Part shown: one piece after another, positions 1-10,291 of the stretch
Layout: the number at the start of each line of letters is the position of its first letter
How positions within the stretch are numbered: position 1 is the stretch's first letter
Assembly (NCBI RefSeq): GCF_900465355.1
Contig: NZ_LS483254.1
Coordinates: forward strand, 372,001-436,000
DNA length: 64,000 nt
Origin: Candidatus Bipolaricaulis anaerobius
Lineage (GTDB): Bacteria; Bipolaricaulota; Bipolaricaulia; Bipolaricaulales; Bipolaricaulaceae
Reading direction: 5' to 3'
Made by a program: the position numbers and the translations under genes
The notes under the pieces: model-generated
Database searches by the model: none
Seen by the model: only the letters and a program-made list of their open reading frames with translations
What the model was told of the DNA's origin: nothing

Positions 1-198
1 CTGGCCGGCCGCACCTCGATCGCGATCGCCCACCGCCTGTCCACGATCCGCAATGCGGATCGGGTCTTGGTCATCCACGAGGGGAAGCTCGCCGAGCAGG
101 GGACGCTCGCCGAACTCCTCGCGAAGAAGGGCCTGTTCTGGGCGCTGTGGCAGCTCCAGTTCGCTGCCGGCGACGCGCCGCCCGAGCCGGCGGAATGA
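1..198 (+). CDS. ABC exporter, C-terminal fragment of ATPase domain
   Basis: The window opens inside this gene; 65 codons remain and end at TGA 196-198. The fragment starts just before the H-loop (AIAHRLSTI), followed by the typical exporter tail IRNADRVLVIHEGKLAEQG. This layout is that of a fused membrane-ATPase half-transporter of the MsbA/LmrA/MdlB type, in which the H-loop histidine contacts the ATP gamma-phosphate. The substrate cannot be told from this end. The gene converges on the restriction-system remnant at 280-1410. Family call is firm; specificity unknown. Confidence 0.85.
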   Translation: MAGRTSIAIAHRLSTIRNADRVLVIHEGKLAEQGTLAELLAKKGLFWALWQLQFAAGDAPPEPAE

Positions 199-279
199 GC
201 GCCTTGCCCCGGACCACCTGTTCGAGCGCCTAAGCCCCCGCTCCCAAAGGAGTGCGGGATCCAACGTTGCCCCTGCCGC

Positions 280-1410
280 TCAGGCCAGCGCCCACTCGGC
301 TGACAGGGCCTCGGCCTGCTCCAGGACCGTCCGCGTGGCCTGCTCCTGCTTGTCCGGCGGATAGCCGTACTTGCGCAGAACGCGCTTCACGAGCACCCGC
401 AGTTGCGCCCGCACGTTCTCGCGGAGGGTCCAGTCGATGGTCACGTTGGCGCGCACCACCCGCACCAGCTCGCGAGCGATCGCCTGCAAGGTTTCATTTC
501 CCAGAACCTGCACCGCGCTATCGTTCGTCTCCAGCGCGTCGTAGAAGGCCACCTCGTCATCCGTGAGCCCCAGTTTCTCTCCGCGTCGGCCCGCCTCACG
601 TAGGTCCTTCGCCAAGGCGATCAATTCTTCGATCACCTGCGCCGTCTCGATGGCCCGGTTCTGGTATTTCTTGATCGCATTCTCAAGAAGCTCGGCAAAC
701 GACCGGGCCTGCACCAAGTTCTTTCGCCCGCGTGCCTTGATCTCGCCTTCGAGAAGCTTGCGCAGCATTTCGACCGCCAAGTTCCTTTGCGGCATGCCGC
801 GCACTTCCGTTAGGAACTCATCGGACAGGATCGAGATGTCCGGCTTCTTCAGCCCGGCGGCCGCGAAGATGTCGATGACCTCATCCGAAGACACCGCCTT
901 CGAAACGATCTGCCGAATGGCGAACTCCACCTCTTCCGAGCTACGACGGCCTTCGCCCGTGCTCTTCGTAAGTACGGACTTCACGGCCTGGAAGAAGGCC
1001 ACGTCGTGCCGAATTTCCAGCGCCTTCTCATGCGGGACAGCGAGCGCAAACGCCTTCGACAATTCGCCCACCGCCTTCACAAGCCGATTCTTGCCGTCAT
1101 CCTGAGCCAGCACGTGTTCCTGCGCCGCCGGCAGCACCGATAGCCGCGCCTGCGGATCACCCGTAATCCATGTCGACCAGTCGAAGCCGTGGAATATTCC
1201 GCAACAAACCTCGTAGCGCTCCAGCATGACCGCCACGGCCTCTTCCTGATTAATAGCTGTCTGCCCCTTGCCCCCGCTCTCGGTATAGTTGGCCAAGGCC
1301 CGCTTTAGCTGGTCGGCCAGGCCCAGATAGTCCACCACCAGGCCGCCGGGCTTATCCTTGAACACGCAGTTCACTCGCGCGATGGCCTGCATCAGCCCGT
1401 GGCCGCGCAT
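280..1410 (-). pseudogene. hsdR: Type I restriction subunit HsdR, 3' remnant (DUF3387 part)
   Basis: The open frame gives 376 residues and begins at helicase motif VI (LMQAIARVN), then continues through [16 protein letters not shown] into the alpha-helical DUF3387 C-terminal domain of EcoEI-like type I R subunits. A complete HsdR is about 900-1000 residues, so the nuclease, DEAD and first RecA domains are gone. In its own frame a TAG lies a few codons upstream of the ATG. Motif VI reads NCVF where NRVF is usual, a C-to-T change consistent with decay. It is not part of the intact hsdR at 7632-10295, which has its own C-terminus. The upstream end abuts an unrelated gene start, so I read it as a deletion relic. 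Confidence 0.85.
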
Positions 1411-1483
1411 CGGCGACCGCCTCTATTTCCTCAAGGAGGATCTCAAAAGCCTCGTTGACTTCGTTCTCATCCACGGCGCTCAC
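1411..1483 (-). pseudogene. 5' stub of an unknown gene, fused out of frame to hsdR remnant
   Basis: A GTG at 1483, overlapping the last codons of the 965-aa gene as in the other coupled genes here, starts VSAVDENEVNEAFEILLEE and runs about 25 acidic, helix-like codons to about 1411. There the sequence switches to hsdR sequence in another reading frame, and translation would run 18 nonsense codons to a stop at 1352. The stub's coding character and overlap geometry suggest a real third accessory gene stood here before a deletion. Its function cannot be inferred from 25 residues. Confidence 0.5.
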
Positions 1484-4364
1484 CTTCGAGTAGATCCCGG
1501 AACTCCAGAAATCCACGGCTGCCGAGGTAGTGGATGATCCGCTCCGCTTCCTTCCCCGCGGTGGGATTCCGCAATGCCACTGCGAGGATCCTTCGGATAT
1601 GATCGCGGCTTGCGTAGAGCTTCCACCCTTCACGGTCCCCTTCGGCAAGTATCCTCAGGCATTGAGCTGATTCCACAGGATGGCTTTCCACAGTCCTTGC
1701 AAGATGCTCCAGCACCATATGTTCGGGGTCTGTCTGATGGACGAGTTGGAGCGATTCGAAAAGCTGCGCAATGGCCCAGCTCACGTCGAATTTGTCCGAT
1801 ACAAACCACCAGCCAAAGGCTGCCATTTCTTTCTCGAAATCGGAGGGCTGTTGTGCCTTCTTGGCGATGGCAAGACGCAGTTCCCACAACTTCTTGAGCC
1901 GATCCAGGATTTCTGCTGGAATATCCCCTTTCGTTTGCTTCAAAGCCCGCCCTACGAACTCTATGGCGTGACCCCGAAGGCCGTCTGGCGCCTTTTCCCA
2001 AAAGGCCGTAAGCAACGGCTCCCCAAGTGAGAGCTTGCCACGCCAGTAGAACACCATGAGGTGCTCCGCAAGCCTCTCGTCCGGGTTGGCGAGCCACCGG
2101 GTGTCGTCGCGACGGCAACCTATCCGCTCCACTGCATGGCGGTATTGCTCGCGGAGAATGTCCAAAACGTTGTCATAAGGCCTGCAGAATGTTACGTAAG
2201 TGTTCCACGCGGCCTCGAGAAGCGCCTCTTCCCCTTGGCCAATTGGGAAGATTCTCTTTGCATTGTCACGTGCCCACTTGGAATCCAAAAGGACGAGCCA
2301 TGGGAACCACTGGCCGTAGACTGCGCGGATGGCGGGCGATGGCTCTTGCGCCACGTCGAGATGGGCGTCCAGCACTTCCCGGACCTCGGGCATCTCATCG
2401 AAGCCCCTGCGAGGCTGATCCTCGGCGTCTGCTTGACCATCCATGTGCCGCCGCACCCAAAGGGCATAGCGGACGACGGCGTGCATAGCCTCGCCCCGTG
2501 TAGTGTTAATTGAGAGCGTGGCCGGGTCCATGTCGGAGCCGCCGTAACGCTCTTCGTACTCCGGCGTAGGATCGGGGTCGTTAGTCAGTGGTTTCAGAAT
2601 ATGCCACACCTTTTCGCGAAGGTGGATGGGGATACTGCCCGCACCATCGTCAAAGCCGGCGGAGAGTAAGTGCGCGATCGCCTTGCGTGTCCAGCTCCAG
2701 TCGGGATCGGCCTCCATTCGCTTCACCCGCCGGCCCTCGATCTCGCGTGGCTGCGCCAGAACCCATTGGCAGAGATCGAGTACCGACTCCCAATCGAAAG
2801 CCCTGGCCTGCTTAAAGCCTTCCCGGAGGCCGAACAGGACAGCGCGGACGTATGTCGGGTCCAGGCCTTGGAAGCATTTAGCCTCGACTGCGAAAGGTCC
2901 CGGATCTTGCGCGACGACGGACGACAGCACGTGGCCCAGCCCTTCCGGAGAAGGCTCGCAGAAAACGTTGTCCGGAGGCCTCCATGTCTTGAGGAATTCC
3001 ACAATTTCCGCGACGGACATTCCTTTGAGCTCGTCGGCTGACTTGGGGATCGCCGGCCCTACCCATCCGCCTTCCCTGTATATCAAAAACTCCGGATGCT
3101 CTGGCTCGCCGTAGTGCTCGACGAGCGTTCGATAGCGTTCCTGCCAATCCTGGGGCAGATTCTCAGACCCAATCCAGGCCAGCTGGTTCCGTTGCCATAC
3201 CTCGCGGTAGTGGGTAATCTCCTCATCGAATGGTGCAGAACCATTATCGCCTTGCCGCTGTTCCCTGAGCCGCTCTATGTCCGGTCCCGCCTCGATCCAG
3301 CCGAGGATCTTGGTTTGGTCTTTCTCTGTAAGGCGAGAGAAGCTCGCCTGCATCAGCAGGATGTATTCGTGCTGTGTCCCAACGTCATCAAACAGGTTAC
3401 GATTCGTCAGCCGTGTTGCGATAAGCGGTAAGGCCTGATCGGCAAACACCCGGAGAACGTGCAGGGCGATCCGTCGAAACACCTTCCAGGGCCTGCGCTC
3501 GAGGGCGTTAACAACTTCTTCCATATTTGCTTTACGGGAACGCACGGTAAGTTCCGCAACATCCCGGACACCAGAAACAAGGGCGTCCTTGATTGTGTGC
3601 CCGAGGTTCTGTGTATGTTCTTCAATCGCTGGGCGCCGGACGTACGAATAGTCCTCCGGCCCGTGGTCATCTTCCCGAGTCCGCGAAAACCGAATGGTCT
3701 TCTCCAAGAGATCGCATAGCACTTCCAGGGCAGGAAGACCGGCCGTCCTTACCAGTTCCGGATAGTATTTCTTGAGGATCTCCTCGTAATTCCAGGTGTC
3801 GAAGCGCGCCCGCGGCTCCGGCGGGAGCCGGCAGTCCTCTTTCGACGCGGCCTCCATGCGGCGTTCGCCCGGAAGGACATCCAGCAGCACGCTGGCCACA
3901 CGCAACGCCTCCTCAGTCCGGCCACCTTTCGCCCAATGCTCGATGAGCTGCCCGAGTTTCTCCGGCAGCAGCCAATCCGGTCGCTCCGCCCACTGCGCCG
4001 CCTTTTCCACAAGTGGTGCCGACACCTCAGCCGGTATTGCAAGCATCGCGTCCACAAGGTCCCCCAGTACATTGGTGTTTTCGGTATCGTCCATTTCCCG
4101 GATGATTTCGGCTACGCGCTCCGGCTTGTGCTGAGCCATGCGGGCGAGGTACCGCGCCTCGGGCCAAGGGGGAAAACGGATCGTGCCTTCTTCATCGTTT
4201 CGGATCGGCTGAGGTGGATGTCGGAAGAAACCCTTTTGTCGAAGTGGCTCAAGCCACTCCGGGTTTTCGAGGCGGTCAAAGAAATAGCGATACTGTTCGG
4301 CGTACACAAGCAGTGCTAATGCTTGGTCGACCTGCTCAGGAGTTGGTTTGTTCCAAGATTTCAT
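1467..4364 (-). CDS. Large alpha-helical repeat protein, R-M island accessory
   Basis: 965 residues with no signal peptide or membrane span. The sequence is almost entirely amphipathic helices with spacing like HEAT/ARM repeats, for example 90-190 (PERVAEIIREMDD, LVEKAAQWAERP, EEALRVASVLLDVLP) and regions rich in W, R and E. No Walker, nuclease or methylase motif is visible. The start lies 29 bases inside the end of the 228-aa gene, so the two are probably translationally coupled and co-transcribed with hsdRMS. Known defence islands often carry large helical-repeat proteins as sensors or scaffolds; applying that here is inference. Base composition matches the island (lower GC than flanks). 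It could also belong to a different, partly deleted system. Confidence 0.7.
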   Translation of the reverse strand: MKSWNKPTPEQVDQALALLVYAEQYRYFFDRLENPEWLEPLRQKGFFRHPPQPIRNDEEGTIRFPPWPEARYLARMAQHKPERVAEIIREMDDTENTNVLGDLVDAMLAIPAEVSAPLVEKAAQWAERPDWLLPEKLGQLIEHWAKGGRTEEALRVASVLLDVLPGERRMEAASKEDCRLPPEPRARFDTWNYEEILKKYYPELVRTAGLPALEVLCDLLEKTIRFSRTREDDHGPEDYSYVRRPAIEEHTQNLGHTIKDALVSGVRDVAELTVRSRKANMEEVVNALERRPWKVFRRIALHVLRVFADQALPLIATRLTNRNLFDDVGTQHEYILLMQASFSRLTEKDQTKILGWIEAGPDIERLREQRQGDNGSAPFDEEITHYREVWQRNQLAWIGSENLPQDWQERYRTLVEHYGEPEHPEFLIYREGGWVGPAIPKSADELKGMSVAEIVEFLKTWRPPDNVFCEPSPEGLGHVLSSVVAQDPGPFAVEAKCFQGLDPTYVRAVLFGLREGFKQARAFDWESVLDLCQWVLAQPREIEGRRVKRMEADPDWSWTRKAIAHLLSAGFDDGAGSIPIHLREKVWHILKPLTNDPDPTPEYEERYGGSDMDPATLSINTTRGEAMHAVVRYALWVRRHMDGQADAEDQPRRGFDEMPEVREVLDAHLDVAQEPSPAIRAVYGQWFPWLVLLDSKWARDNAKRIFPIGQGEEALLEAAWNTYVTFCRPYDNVLDILREQYRHAVERIGCRRDDTRWLANPDERLAEHLMVFYWRGKLSLGEPLLTAFWEKAPDGLRGHAIEFVGRALKQTKGDIPAEILDRLKKLWELRLAIAKKAQQPSDFEKEMAAFGWWFVSDKFDVSWAIAQLFESLQLVHQTDPEHMVLEHLARTVESHPVESAQCLRILAEGDREGWKLYASRDHIRRILAVALRNPTAGKEAERIIHYLGSRGFLEFRDLLEGERRG

Positions 4365-5022
4365 CTAAAGCCTCCACAGTCTTGAAGAATTCTCTTACCA
4401 TCGCTGACAGTGCCCACTCAAAGCTCTCAAAGCGGTCTTTCAGTTCATCGCCGCCCATCTCGGCATCCTTCTGACCCCGCTCATGTGCACGTTCAACAAA
4501 CCATTCGGTTGTTTTTAACCAATTATCAATTCGCGGCCTAAGGGTTGCCTCCGATACGCAGTTGTTTTGGTCGATTGCCAAAAATAGACGCCTCGCTGCT
4601 TCGCTTCTTGTCTCACGTGCCCGTTCATGATCTCTTACAAGGTTGGCCACTTTTTGGAAGACAGGGTACGGAAGTGGAATATCATCATTGGAAGGTAAGG
4701 CATCCCCTTCGCTTACTCTTGTCGGTGTCGATCCATCAAAAGGAAGGCCATGCCTTTTCCAAAGGTTGCCAATGTCATCAAGGCAGCTCTTGTAGTCGAG
4801 CCGCCATCCAGCTTTAGGCCCTGCTATGATATCCGGCAAGCGGTTTCTTATCTCTCGCACAGCATGCGCAACGAAGCGAACCCGGCCGGGGAAAGCCTCC
4901 GAAAAGATCATACGTAGTGCGCCTTCGTAGAACTCGCCGAGCGACGGAGCGTTGCTCTCGAACCATAAGCGCAAGTCCATGCGCAGTGGAGTCCAAAAGT
5001 CCGGATAGCGAACCTCCATCAC
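4336..5022 (-). CDS. Uncharacterised accessory protein following hsdS
   Basis: 228 residues, soluble, charged, mostly helical. It begins MMEVRYPDFWTPLRMDLRLW and has a conserved-looking segment RVRFVAHAVREIRNRLPD near residues 50-65 and a coiled, acidic C-terminus. I recognise no catalytic motif. Its ATG overlaps the hsdS stop codon as ATGA (5019-5022), and its own end overlaps the next gene by 29 bases, so it is an integral member of this operon. Codon use is the most AT-rich of the island. It may be a small partner of the 965-aa helical protein; a standalone toxin or antitoxin role cannot be excluded. Confidence 0.7.
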   Translation of the reverse strand: MMEVRYPDFWTPLRMDLRLWFESNAPSLGEFYEGALRMIFSEAFPGRVRFVAHAVREIRNRLPDIIAGPKAGWRLDYKSCLDDIGNLWKRHGLPFDGSTPTRVSEGDALPSNDDIPLPYPVFQKVANLVRDHERARETRSEAARRLFLAIDQNNCVSEATLRPRIDNWLKTTEWFVERAHERGQKDAEMGGDELKDRFESFEWALSAMVREFFKTVEALDEILEQTNS

Positions 5023-6134
5023 AACTCCCCCCGAAATGCCCTGTCCAGAATCGCCTGCTCCAGGAGTTGAAATTCCGCGTCGGTGGTCGCCTGGATTTCC
5101 TTCAGGGCCTTGATCTTCTCCTGCACCGCCTCCAGGTGCGCCAAGATCCGCCGCTGCTCATCGAGGGGCGGGAGGGGGATGGGAATTGACCGCATTGCGC
5201 CTTGGGTCAGCTTCGGCCGAGTTGCACCGGTTAGAAATGGGCGCAGGTCATAGGCGACAAGGCAATAGTAGAGCAATTGATTGACCAGATGGTCGGGCCT
5301 GCCACGCAAAATATGCACATGATTGTTAGCCCAGAACCGGCCGCTCATGATGTAGGCGGTAGGTTCGCCGGGCCCATAAAATCCGCCGTCTTCTGCAAGT
5401 AGGACAAATTCACCAGCGTGGGTGTGCCCATCAACGTAGTCTATGACACCATTGGCGCCGCAATAGGGCACATTACCCGGGATGCGAACTTTCTTCTTGA
5501 CTGGCTTTCTTAGCGTGTCCCAAACCTCACACACTTCCCCCAACCGCACCCAGCGCCAGCCGGGAGGCGGTTCGGCACCGGGGCGGGGGAAGGTCTCGGC
5601 AAGGGTGGATTGCCACAGGCGCTCGGCGTCCTCCTTGGCCTGCTGCCGCAGGCGCCGCGCCTCGCGCACCTGCGCCATCAACTCCTCGATCCGCGCCACA
5701 ATGCGGCGTTGTTCGTCGAGAGGTGGGAGGGGGATTATCATTGGAGATAATGTTAAGCGGGTTATTTGCGGTTGAGCGGATCCGCCGATAGCTTCTCTGA
5801 GATCTGTTGATTTAATTACCCAATAGAGGTAATCCTTACGTAAGCCCTCAATTACTGGAGTTACAACCATTGCATTGCCAGTTATCCACGACCGGGGTGA
5901 GGACATGTTGACCGTACCACAGGTAGCACCGCGACAAGTAACAAGAACTTCAGATTCTTCATGATTGAATTGGTAGTAATTACCAATGATTCCATTAGCC
6001 CCAAAGACAGGATACGGTCCTGGGTTACGCTTCATCTCCTGCACTGTAATTGTTTTGGGCTGATACAAATTGCACACCTCCCCCAACCGCACCCACCGCC
6101 AGCCTTCGGGGAGTTTGTAGAGTCCCTCAGTCAT
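5019..6134 (-). CDS. hsdS: Type I R-M specificity subunit HsdS
   Basis: 371 residues in the classic two-half layout. Target-recognition domain 1 starts at LPEGWRWVRLGEVC, is followed by a conserved linker (PLPPLDEQRRIVARIEEL) with a long coiled-coil helix, then target-recognition domain 2 (PPGWRWVRLGEVCEVWDT) and a second linker (PLPPLDEQRRILAHLEAV) with a closing helix. Each half reads one part of a bipartite DNA site and the helices set the spacing. The 5' end overlaps hsdM by 8 bases and the 3' end overlaps the 228-aa gene by 4. The recognition sequence cannot be predicted. Both halves are complete, so this subunit should be functional. Confidence 0.95.
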   Translation of the reverse strand: MTEGLYKLPEGWRWVRLGEVCNLYQPKTITVQEMKRNPGPYPVFGANGIIGNYYQFNHEESEVLVTCRGATCGTVNMSSPRSWITGNAMVVTPVIEGLRKDYLYWVIKSTDLREAIGGSAQPQITRLTLSPMIIPLPPLDEQRRIVARIEELMAQVREARRLRQQAKEDAERLWQSTLAETFPRPGAEPPPGWRWVRLGEVCEVWDTLRKPVKKKVRIPGNVPYCGANGVIDYVDGHTHAGEFVLLAEDGGFYGPGEPTAYIMSGRFWANNHVHILRGRPDHLVNQLLYYCLVAYDLRPFLTGATRPKLTQGAMRSIPIPLPPLDEQRRILAHLEAVQEKIKALKEIQATTDAEFQLLEQAILDRAFRGEL

Positions 6135-7635
6135 GGGGAGCCACCTCCCCGTTGTTGTTGCCGAGGAGTTCGCTTAGCTCCTCCACGATACTCAGGATCT
6201 CCCGCTCGCGCTCAAGGAGGCCCGCCACGATCTCCACCGGCGAGGGAAGCGCCTCGGCCTCCTTGCGGTTCGGGTTGCGGGCGGTGAGGTCGTAGCCGCG
6301 CCCTTTGACCTCATCGGCAGGAACGATCCAGGAACGCTCGGAAAGGCTGGCCTCAAACGGGCCCTGGCCTTTGCGATAAGCATCCCATGCTTTCCAAAGT
6401 CGGCGGGCCTCTTCAAAGTGCTCGTCCTGGATGGGGCTTCCCTTGCTAAACTTTTTCAAGCCCCCCGGCAGAGGCAGTTCGTAATACCATATCTCCGTAG
6501 TCGGTCCGGGTCGCTCGAAGAAGAGGAGCGCTGTCTTGACATCAGAATAGGGCGCAAAGGTGCCGGGCGGGAGGCTCACCACGGTATGCAGATTGAACTG
6601 CTCCAGGAGGTCACGCTTGACGTCGGCAAAGGACCCGCCGCGAAATAGCGTCCCTTCGGGCACGACCATCCCGCAGCGGGCGCCGTCCCGGGGCTTGAGC
6701 CTCTTCATGATGTGCTGGACGAATAGGAGCTCGGTAGCTGTGGCCTGCACTGGAAAGTTGGCCTGGATGTGCCGGCCTTCTGTGCCCCCGAATGGGGGAT
6801 TGGTGAGCACCACATCGTAGCGCTCGGTGACGTTGCGGATATTCTCCTCGAGGGTATTGCGCCGCATCACGCGGGGGGCGGTCACGCCGTGAAGCACCAT
6901 GTTCATGAGGCCCAGGAGGGCCGGCAAAGGCTTCTTCTCCTGGCCAAAGAAGGTTTTTTCCTGCAGGGTCTTGTGGTCTTCCAGGGTACGCTCGGATTTT
7001 ATCATGAAGAGGTAGGCCTGAGCCAGGAAACCACAGGTGCCACAGGCAGGATCATAAACGGTCTCGCCGATCTTGGGGGCGACGAGCTCCACCATAAAGC
7101 GCACCACCGGTCTCGGCGTGTAGAACTCGCCGGCCAGCCGGTTCTCGCTGCCCAGATGGCGTAGGAGCTCTTCGTACACCTGGGAGACGGTGAAAATGTC
7201 GTCCTGACTATGGAAGTCGATGCCATTGATGATGGTCAAGACATCCTTGAGGTTGTAACCCGAGGCGCAAACAATAACGTTGCGCTCGGCGAACACGCTG
7301 CGGATCGTCTCGCGCAGGGGATCGCCTCCCAGACTCTGAAGGTAGGGAATCAACCGGCCTTGGACGAACTCCAGCAAGCGATCAGCGGGCCAGTCCTTCG
7401 TAGCCCATGCGCTCCAGCGCAGGTCGCCATCCAGAATGCGGGTGTAGGGGCGGCCGGCAAGCTTTGCTTGAGTCTCCCACTCCTCTTCCTGGGCGTCCAA
7501 GAACCGCAGGAAGAGCAGCCAGGCCAGATGCTCGATGTATTCCATGACGCCACCGCAGTTGTTGTCGCGGCGCAAGATGTCGCAGGCCCGCCAGATTTCG
7601 TTGGCAAGGGATTCCCGAGTTTGAGGCCCGTTCAT
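6127..7635 (-). CDS. hsdM: Type I R-M DNA adenine methyltransferase HsdM
   Basis: 502 residues, normal length. The N-terminal HsdM_N helical domain covers about 1-150. The N6-adenine methylase core has SAM motif I DPACGTCGFL and catalytic motif IV NPPF at residues 279-282. It would methylate the site chosen by HsdS and form M2S, or R2M2S with HsdR. Motif I has Cys where the second Gly of GTGGF is more usual; the rest of the core is intact. Start ATG overlaps the hsdR stop (ATGA, 7632-7635). It differs from the broken chimeric hsdM upstream and is the likely working M subunit of this locus. Confidence 0.93.
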   Translation of the reverse strand: MNGPQTRESLANEIWRACDILRRDNNCGGVMEYIEHLAWLLFLRFLDAQEEEWETQAKLAGRPYTRILDGDLRWSAWATKDWPADRLLEFVQGRLIPYLQSLGGDPLRETIRSVFAERNVIVCASGYNLKDVLTIINGIDFHSQDDIFTVSQVYEELLRHLGSENRLAGEFYTPRPVVRFMVELVAPKIGETVYDPACGTCGFLAQAYLFMIKSERTLEDHKTLQEKTFFGQEKKPLPALLGLMNMVLHGVTAPRVMRRNTLEENIRNVTERYDVVLTNPPFGGTEGRHIQANFPVQATATELLFVQHIMKRLKPRDGARCGMVVPEGTLFRGGSFADVKRDLLEQFNLHTVVSLPPGTFAPYSDVKTALLFFERPGPTTEIWYYELPLPGGLKKFSKGSPIQDEHFEEARRLWKAWDAYRKGQGPFEASLSERSWIVPADEVKGRGYDLTARNPNRKEAEALPSPVEIVAGLLEREREILSIVEELSELLGNNNGEVAPHD

Positions 7636-10291
7636 GCTGTTACCTCCTCAGCGTAGATTCGTTTTTGCATTTCCTTCAGAGACTGACCGAGTAACTCTGC
7701 ACCGCCGAACCACCCGCTGATCCTGGCGGCACCGCCCCACTCTCGGAAGGGTGAGACCCCGAAAATCTCCGGCTCAAGCTGCTCGATGCCGCCAATGCGG
7801 TATTTGTCGAGGAGCTCCAGGATGACCTTGCGAGCATCTTCCTTGTGAGCGGCAATGAAGGCTTGCTCACGGTTTCGGAACCCGGCGGCCCGCTCGCTGC
7901 GGGTGCGGATAGGGCTGCCGAAGGCGATATGGCAGAGAAGGTCGAAGGCGTCTGCTTCGGGCTGGCCAAGGACTTCGGCGAGCACCTCAGGATGGATGCT
8001 GGAACGGCGCAGCTCTTCCAGGAAAGCGCGGCGGCGCGTGCTATCCACCCAGATGTCTCGCAGGGCTGTGCGGCTGTCGGCAGACCGCAGAATGCGGTGT
8101 TTGGTGTAGTCGCGGTATTGCTCGAGCGTGAGCTGCTCGCCTGTGGACTCGATCAGGAATATCGCTTCATCGGCAATGCTCACCTCGAGACCTTCCACCC
8201 GAATCCTTCCGCCCTTTTTCCTCGCCGGCTTGAGGCCAACAGCTTCCTGAATCGTCTGGTCTGTCAATGTTTCCACGACGATGGTGCGGCTCACAAAGCC
8301 CTTGGCGCTCACCATGAGCTGGAGGTTGCCAGCGGGAAGGCGGTCAAAACTGAAACGGCCATTTTCATCGGTCTGGATCGGGCCTCGCTGGCTGTTGGGC
8401 CCGGTTCGGACGCTAACTCGTGCGCCGACAATCAGGTCGTTTGTGTCGGCATGAAATACGACCCCCTCTAAGACGGCAGTCTGTGGGCCATTAGGCGGCT
8501 CCGGCGGCGGCAGTGGAGGACGATCCCATTCATCAAAGAGGCGGGTCGCGCCCGTGTAGTCGATAATACGGAACCAGTACTTGTCAGTGGCGGAATCCAG
8601 GCGACTGCCGCGTCCGATGATTTGCTTGAACAGAATGGGCGAAGACAGCGTCTTCATGAACACGATATTGCGGCACGAAGGGACATCGACACCCGTCGAG
8701 AGAAGTTCCGCCGTCGTCGCCACAACCGGGGCATGTTTGTCCGAGTCGGCGAAGGCCTCCAGCCAACGGCGACCTTCTTCGCCTTCCTCAGAGATGATGG
8801 GGACGGCGTAGTTGTCGAGCCCGGTCTCGGGTCCGAATTCGTCCTGGAGCAGGCGGGTGACCAGCCGCGCATGTTCCATGTCCACGCAGAAGACCATGGT
8901 TTTTTCCCTCGCACCGAAGCGGCGCAGGAGCCCTGCCAGATGGCGCACCATCTCCCGGGTCCGGTCCGGAAGGGTGATCTCTCTTTCGAATTGGGGCGTG
9001 GTGTAGACCTCGCGCGGCTCCACCTCTTCGGGGATAAAGACCTCCGCTCCCTGTTCTACAGCCTCCTGCAGATGCAACCCAGTCGCGTCAACAGTCGTTC
9101 GCACGCGATGCACCTTGTAAGTGGCCAGGAAGCCGTCCTCGATACCTTGCCCCAAGCTGTATTGATACGCTGGTGGCCTCCAGGTGCCCCGGCCCGGGTC
9201 GTCTGCGTCAATGGCAACCCCGGGTTCTTCGGCGCAGAAGTAAGCGTAGGTGTCCACATTTTCGTCCTGTTTGGGCGTGGCAGTCATGCCGAGTTGCATG
9301 GCAGTGCCGAAGTGATCGAGGATCTCCCGCCAGGTCCCAAAACCCGAACGGTGGCACTCGTCGATAATCACGAGGTCAAAGAAGTCTCGCGGAAATTTCT
9401 CGAAGAGGCGTTTACCCACCTCATCCGGGCCCCACAGCGTCTGATAGATCCCGAAGTAGAGGTCCCGCGTCAAGTTGGCCGGATGCCCTTCGATCTTGAA
9501 GCGAGGCTCGCTCGTTCCGTCGGCGAACGGTGCGAAGGTATTGTATGCCTGGTTGCGCAGCACGACGCGATCTGCCAGGAAGAGAACGCGCCCGGGGCGG
9601 TCGGGATGCCGGCGCTGGAGCCAACCCGATTTAACGAGCTTCCAAACGATCTGGAAGGCGACGAAGGTCTTGCCGGTTCCGGTGGCCATCGTCAGGAGGA
9701 CGTGCTTCTGGCCGCGCACAAGGCGCTTGATGACTTCGCGGATGGCCACTTCCTGGAAGTAAAACGGCGTTTTCCCGCATAGGCTTTCCGGGCAGTATGG
9801 ATGAAGGAGCGGATTGCTCCGCTTGCCTACGCCGTATTCCTCTGGGCGCTCGGCGACGCGCGACGCATCTGGGCTTCCCTGATTCTGTTGCCATCTCTCC
9901 CACAGCTCACGGGGACTCGGGAATCGGTCAAGAACCTGGGTTGACTTTGTAAAGAAGTCGAATTCGATGATCTGGTGACCATTCGCAGCGTAGGCGAACG
10001 CGAGCCCGAGCTCCCTGACATAGCGTTTGGCTTGTTCAAGCCCAGCCTCGGCCGCTTCCGCCTCGGACTTCGCTTCGACAACGGCGATGGGAAAAGAATC
10101 AGAAAGACGCAAAAGATAGTCCACCTTGCGGGCCTCGCCCCTGCGAACCCGATCGCCCACCAGGATGACGCGCCCCTGCGTGTACCGCTGGTCCCGCTGG
10201 TAGTAGTGCTCCCTTGTGATTTGCGTGTCAGCCCAGCCTGCGGCTTTCAGTTTCGGGTCGATGAGCGTCGCCCGCGTGTCCGCCTCGTTTC

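Noticed and set aside
225-255. Terminator between the ABC gene and hsdR remnant
   Set aside because: The CCCGCTCC...GGAGTGCGGG stem is interrupted and no T-run follows, so it is too weak to list.
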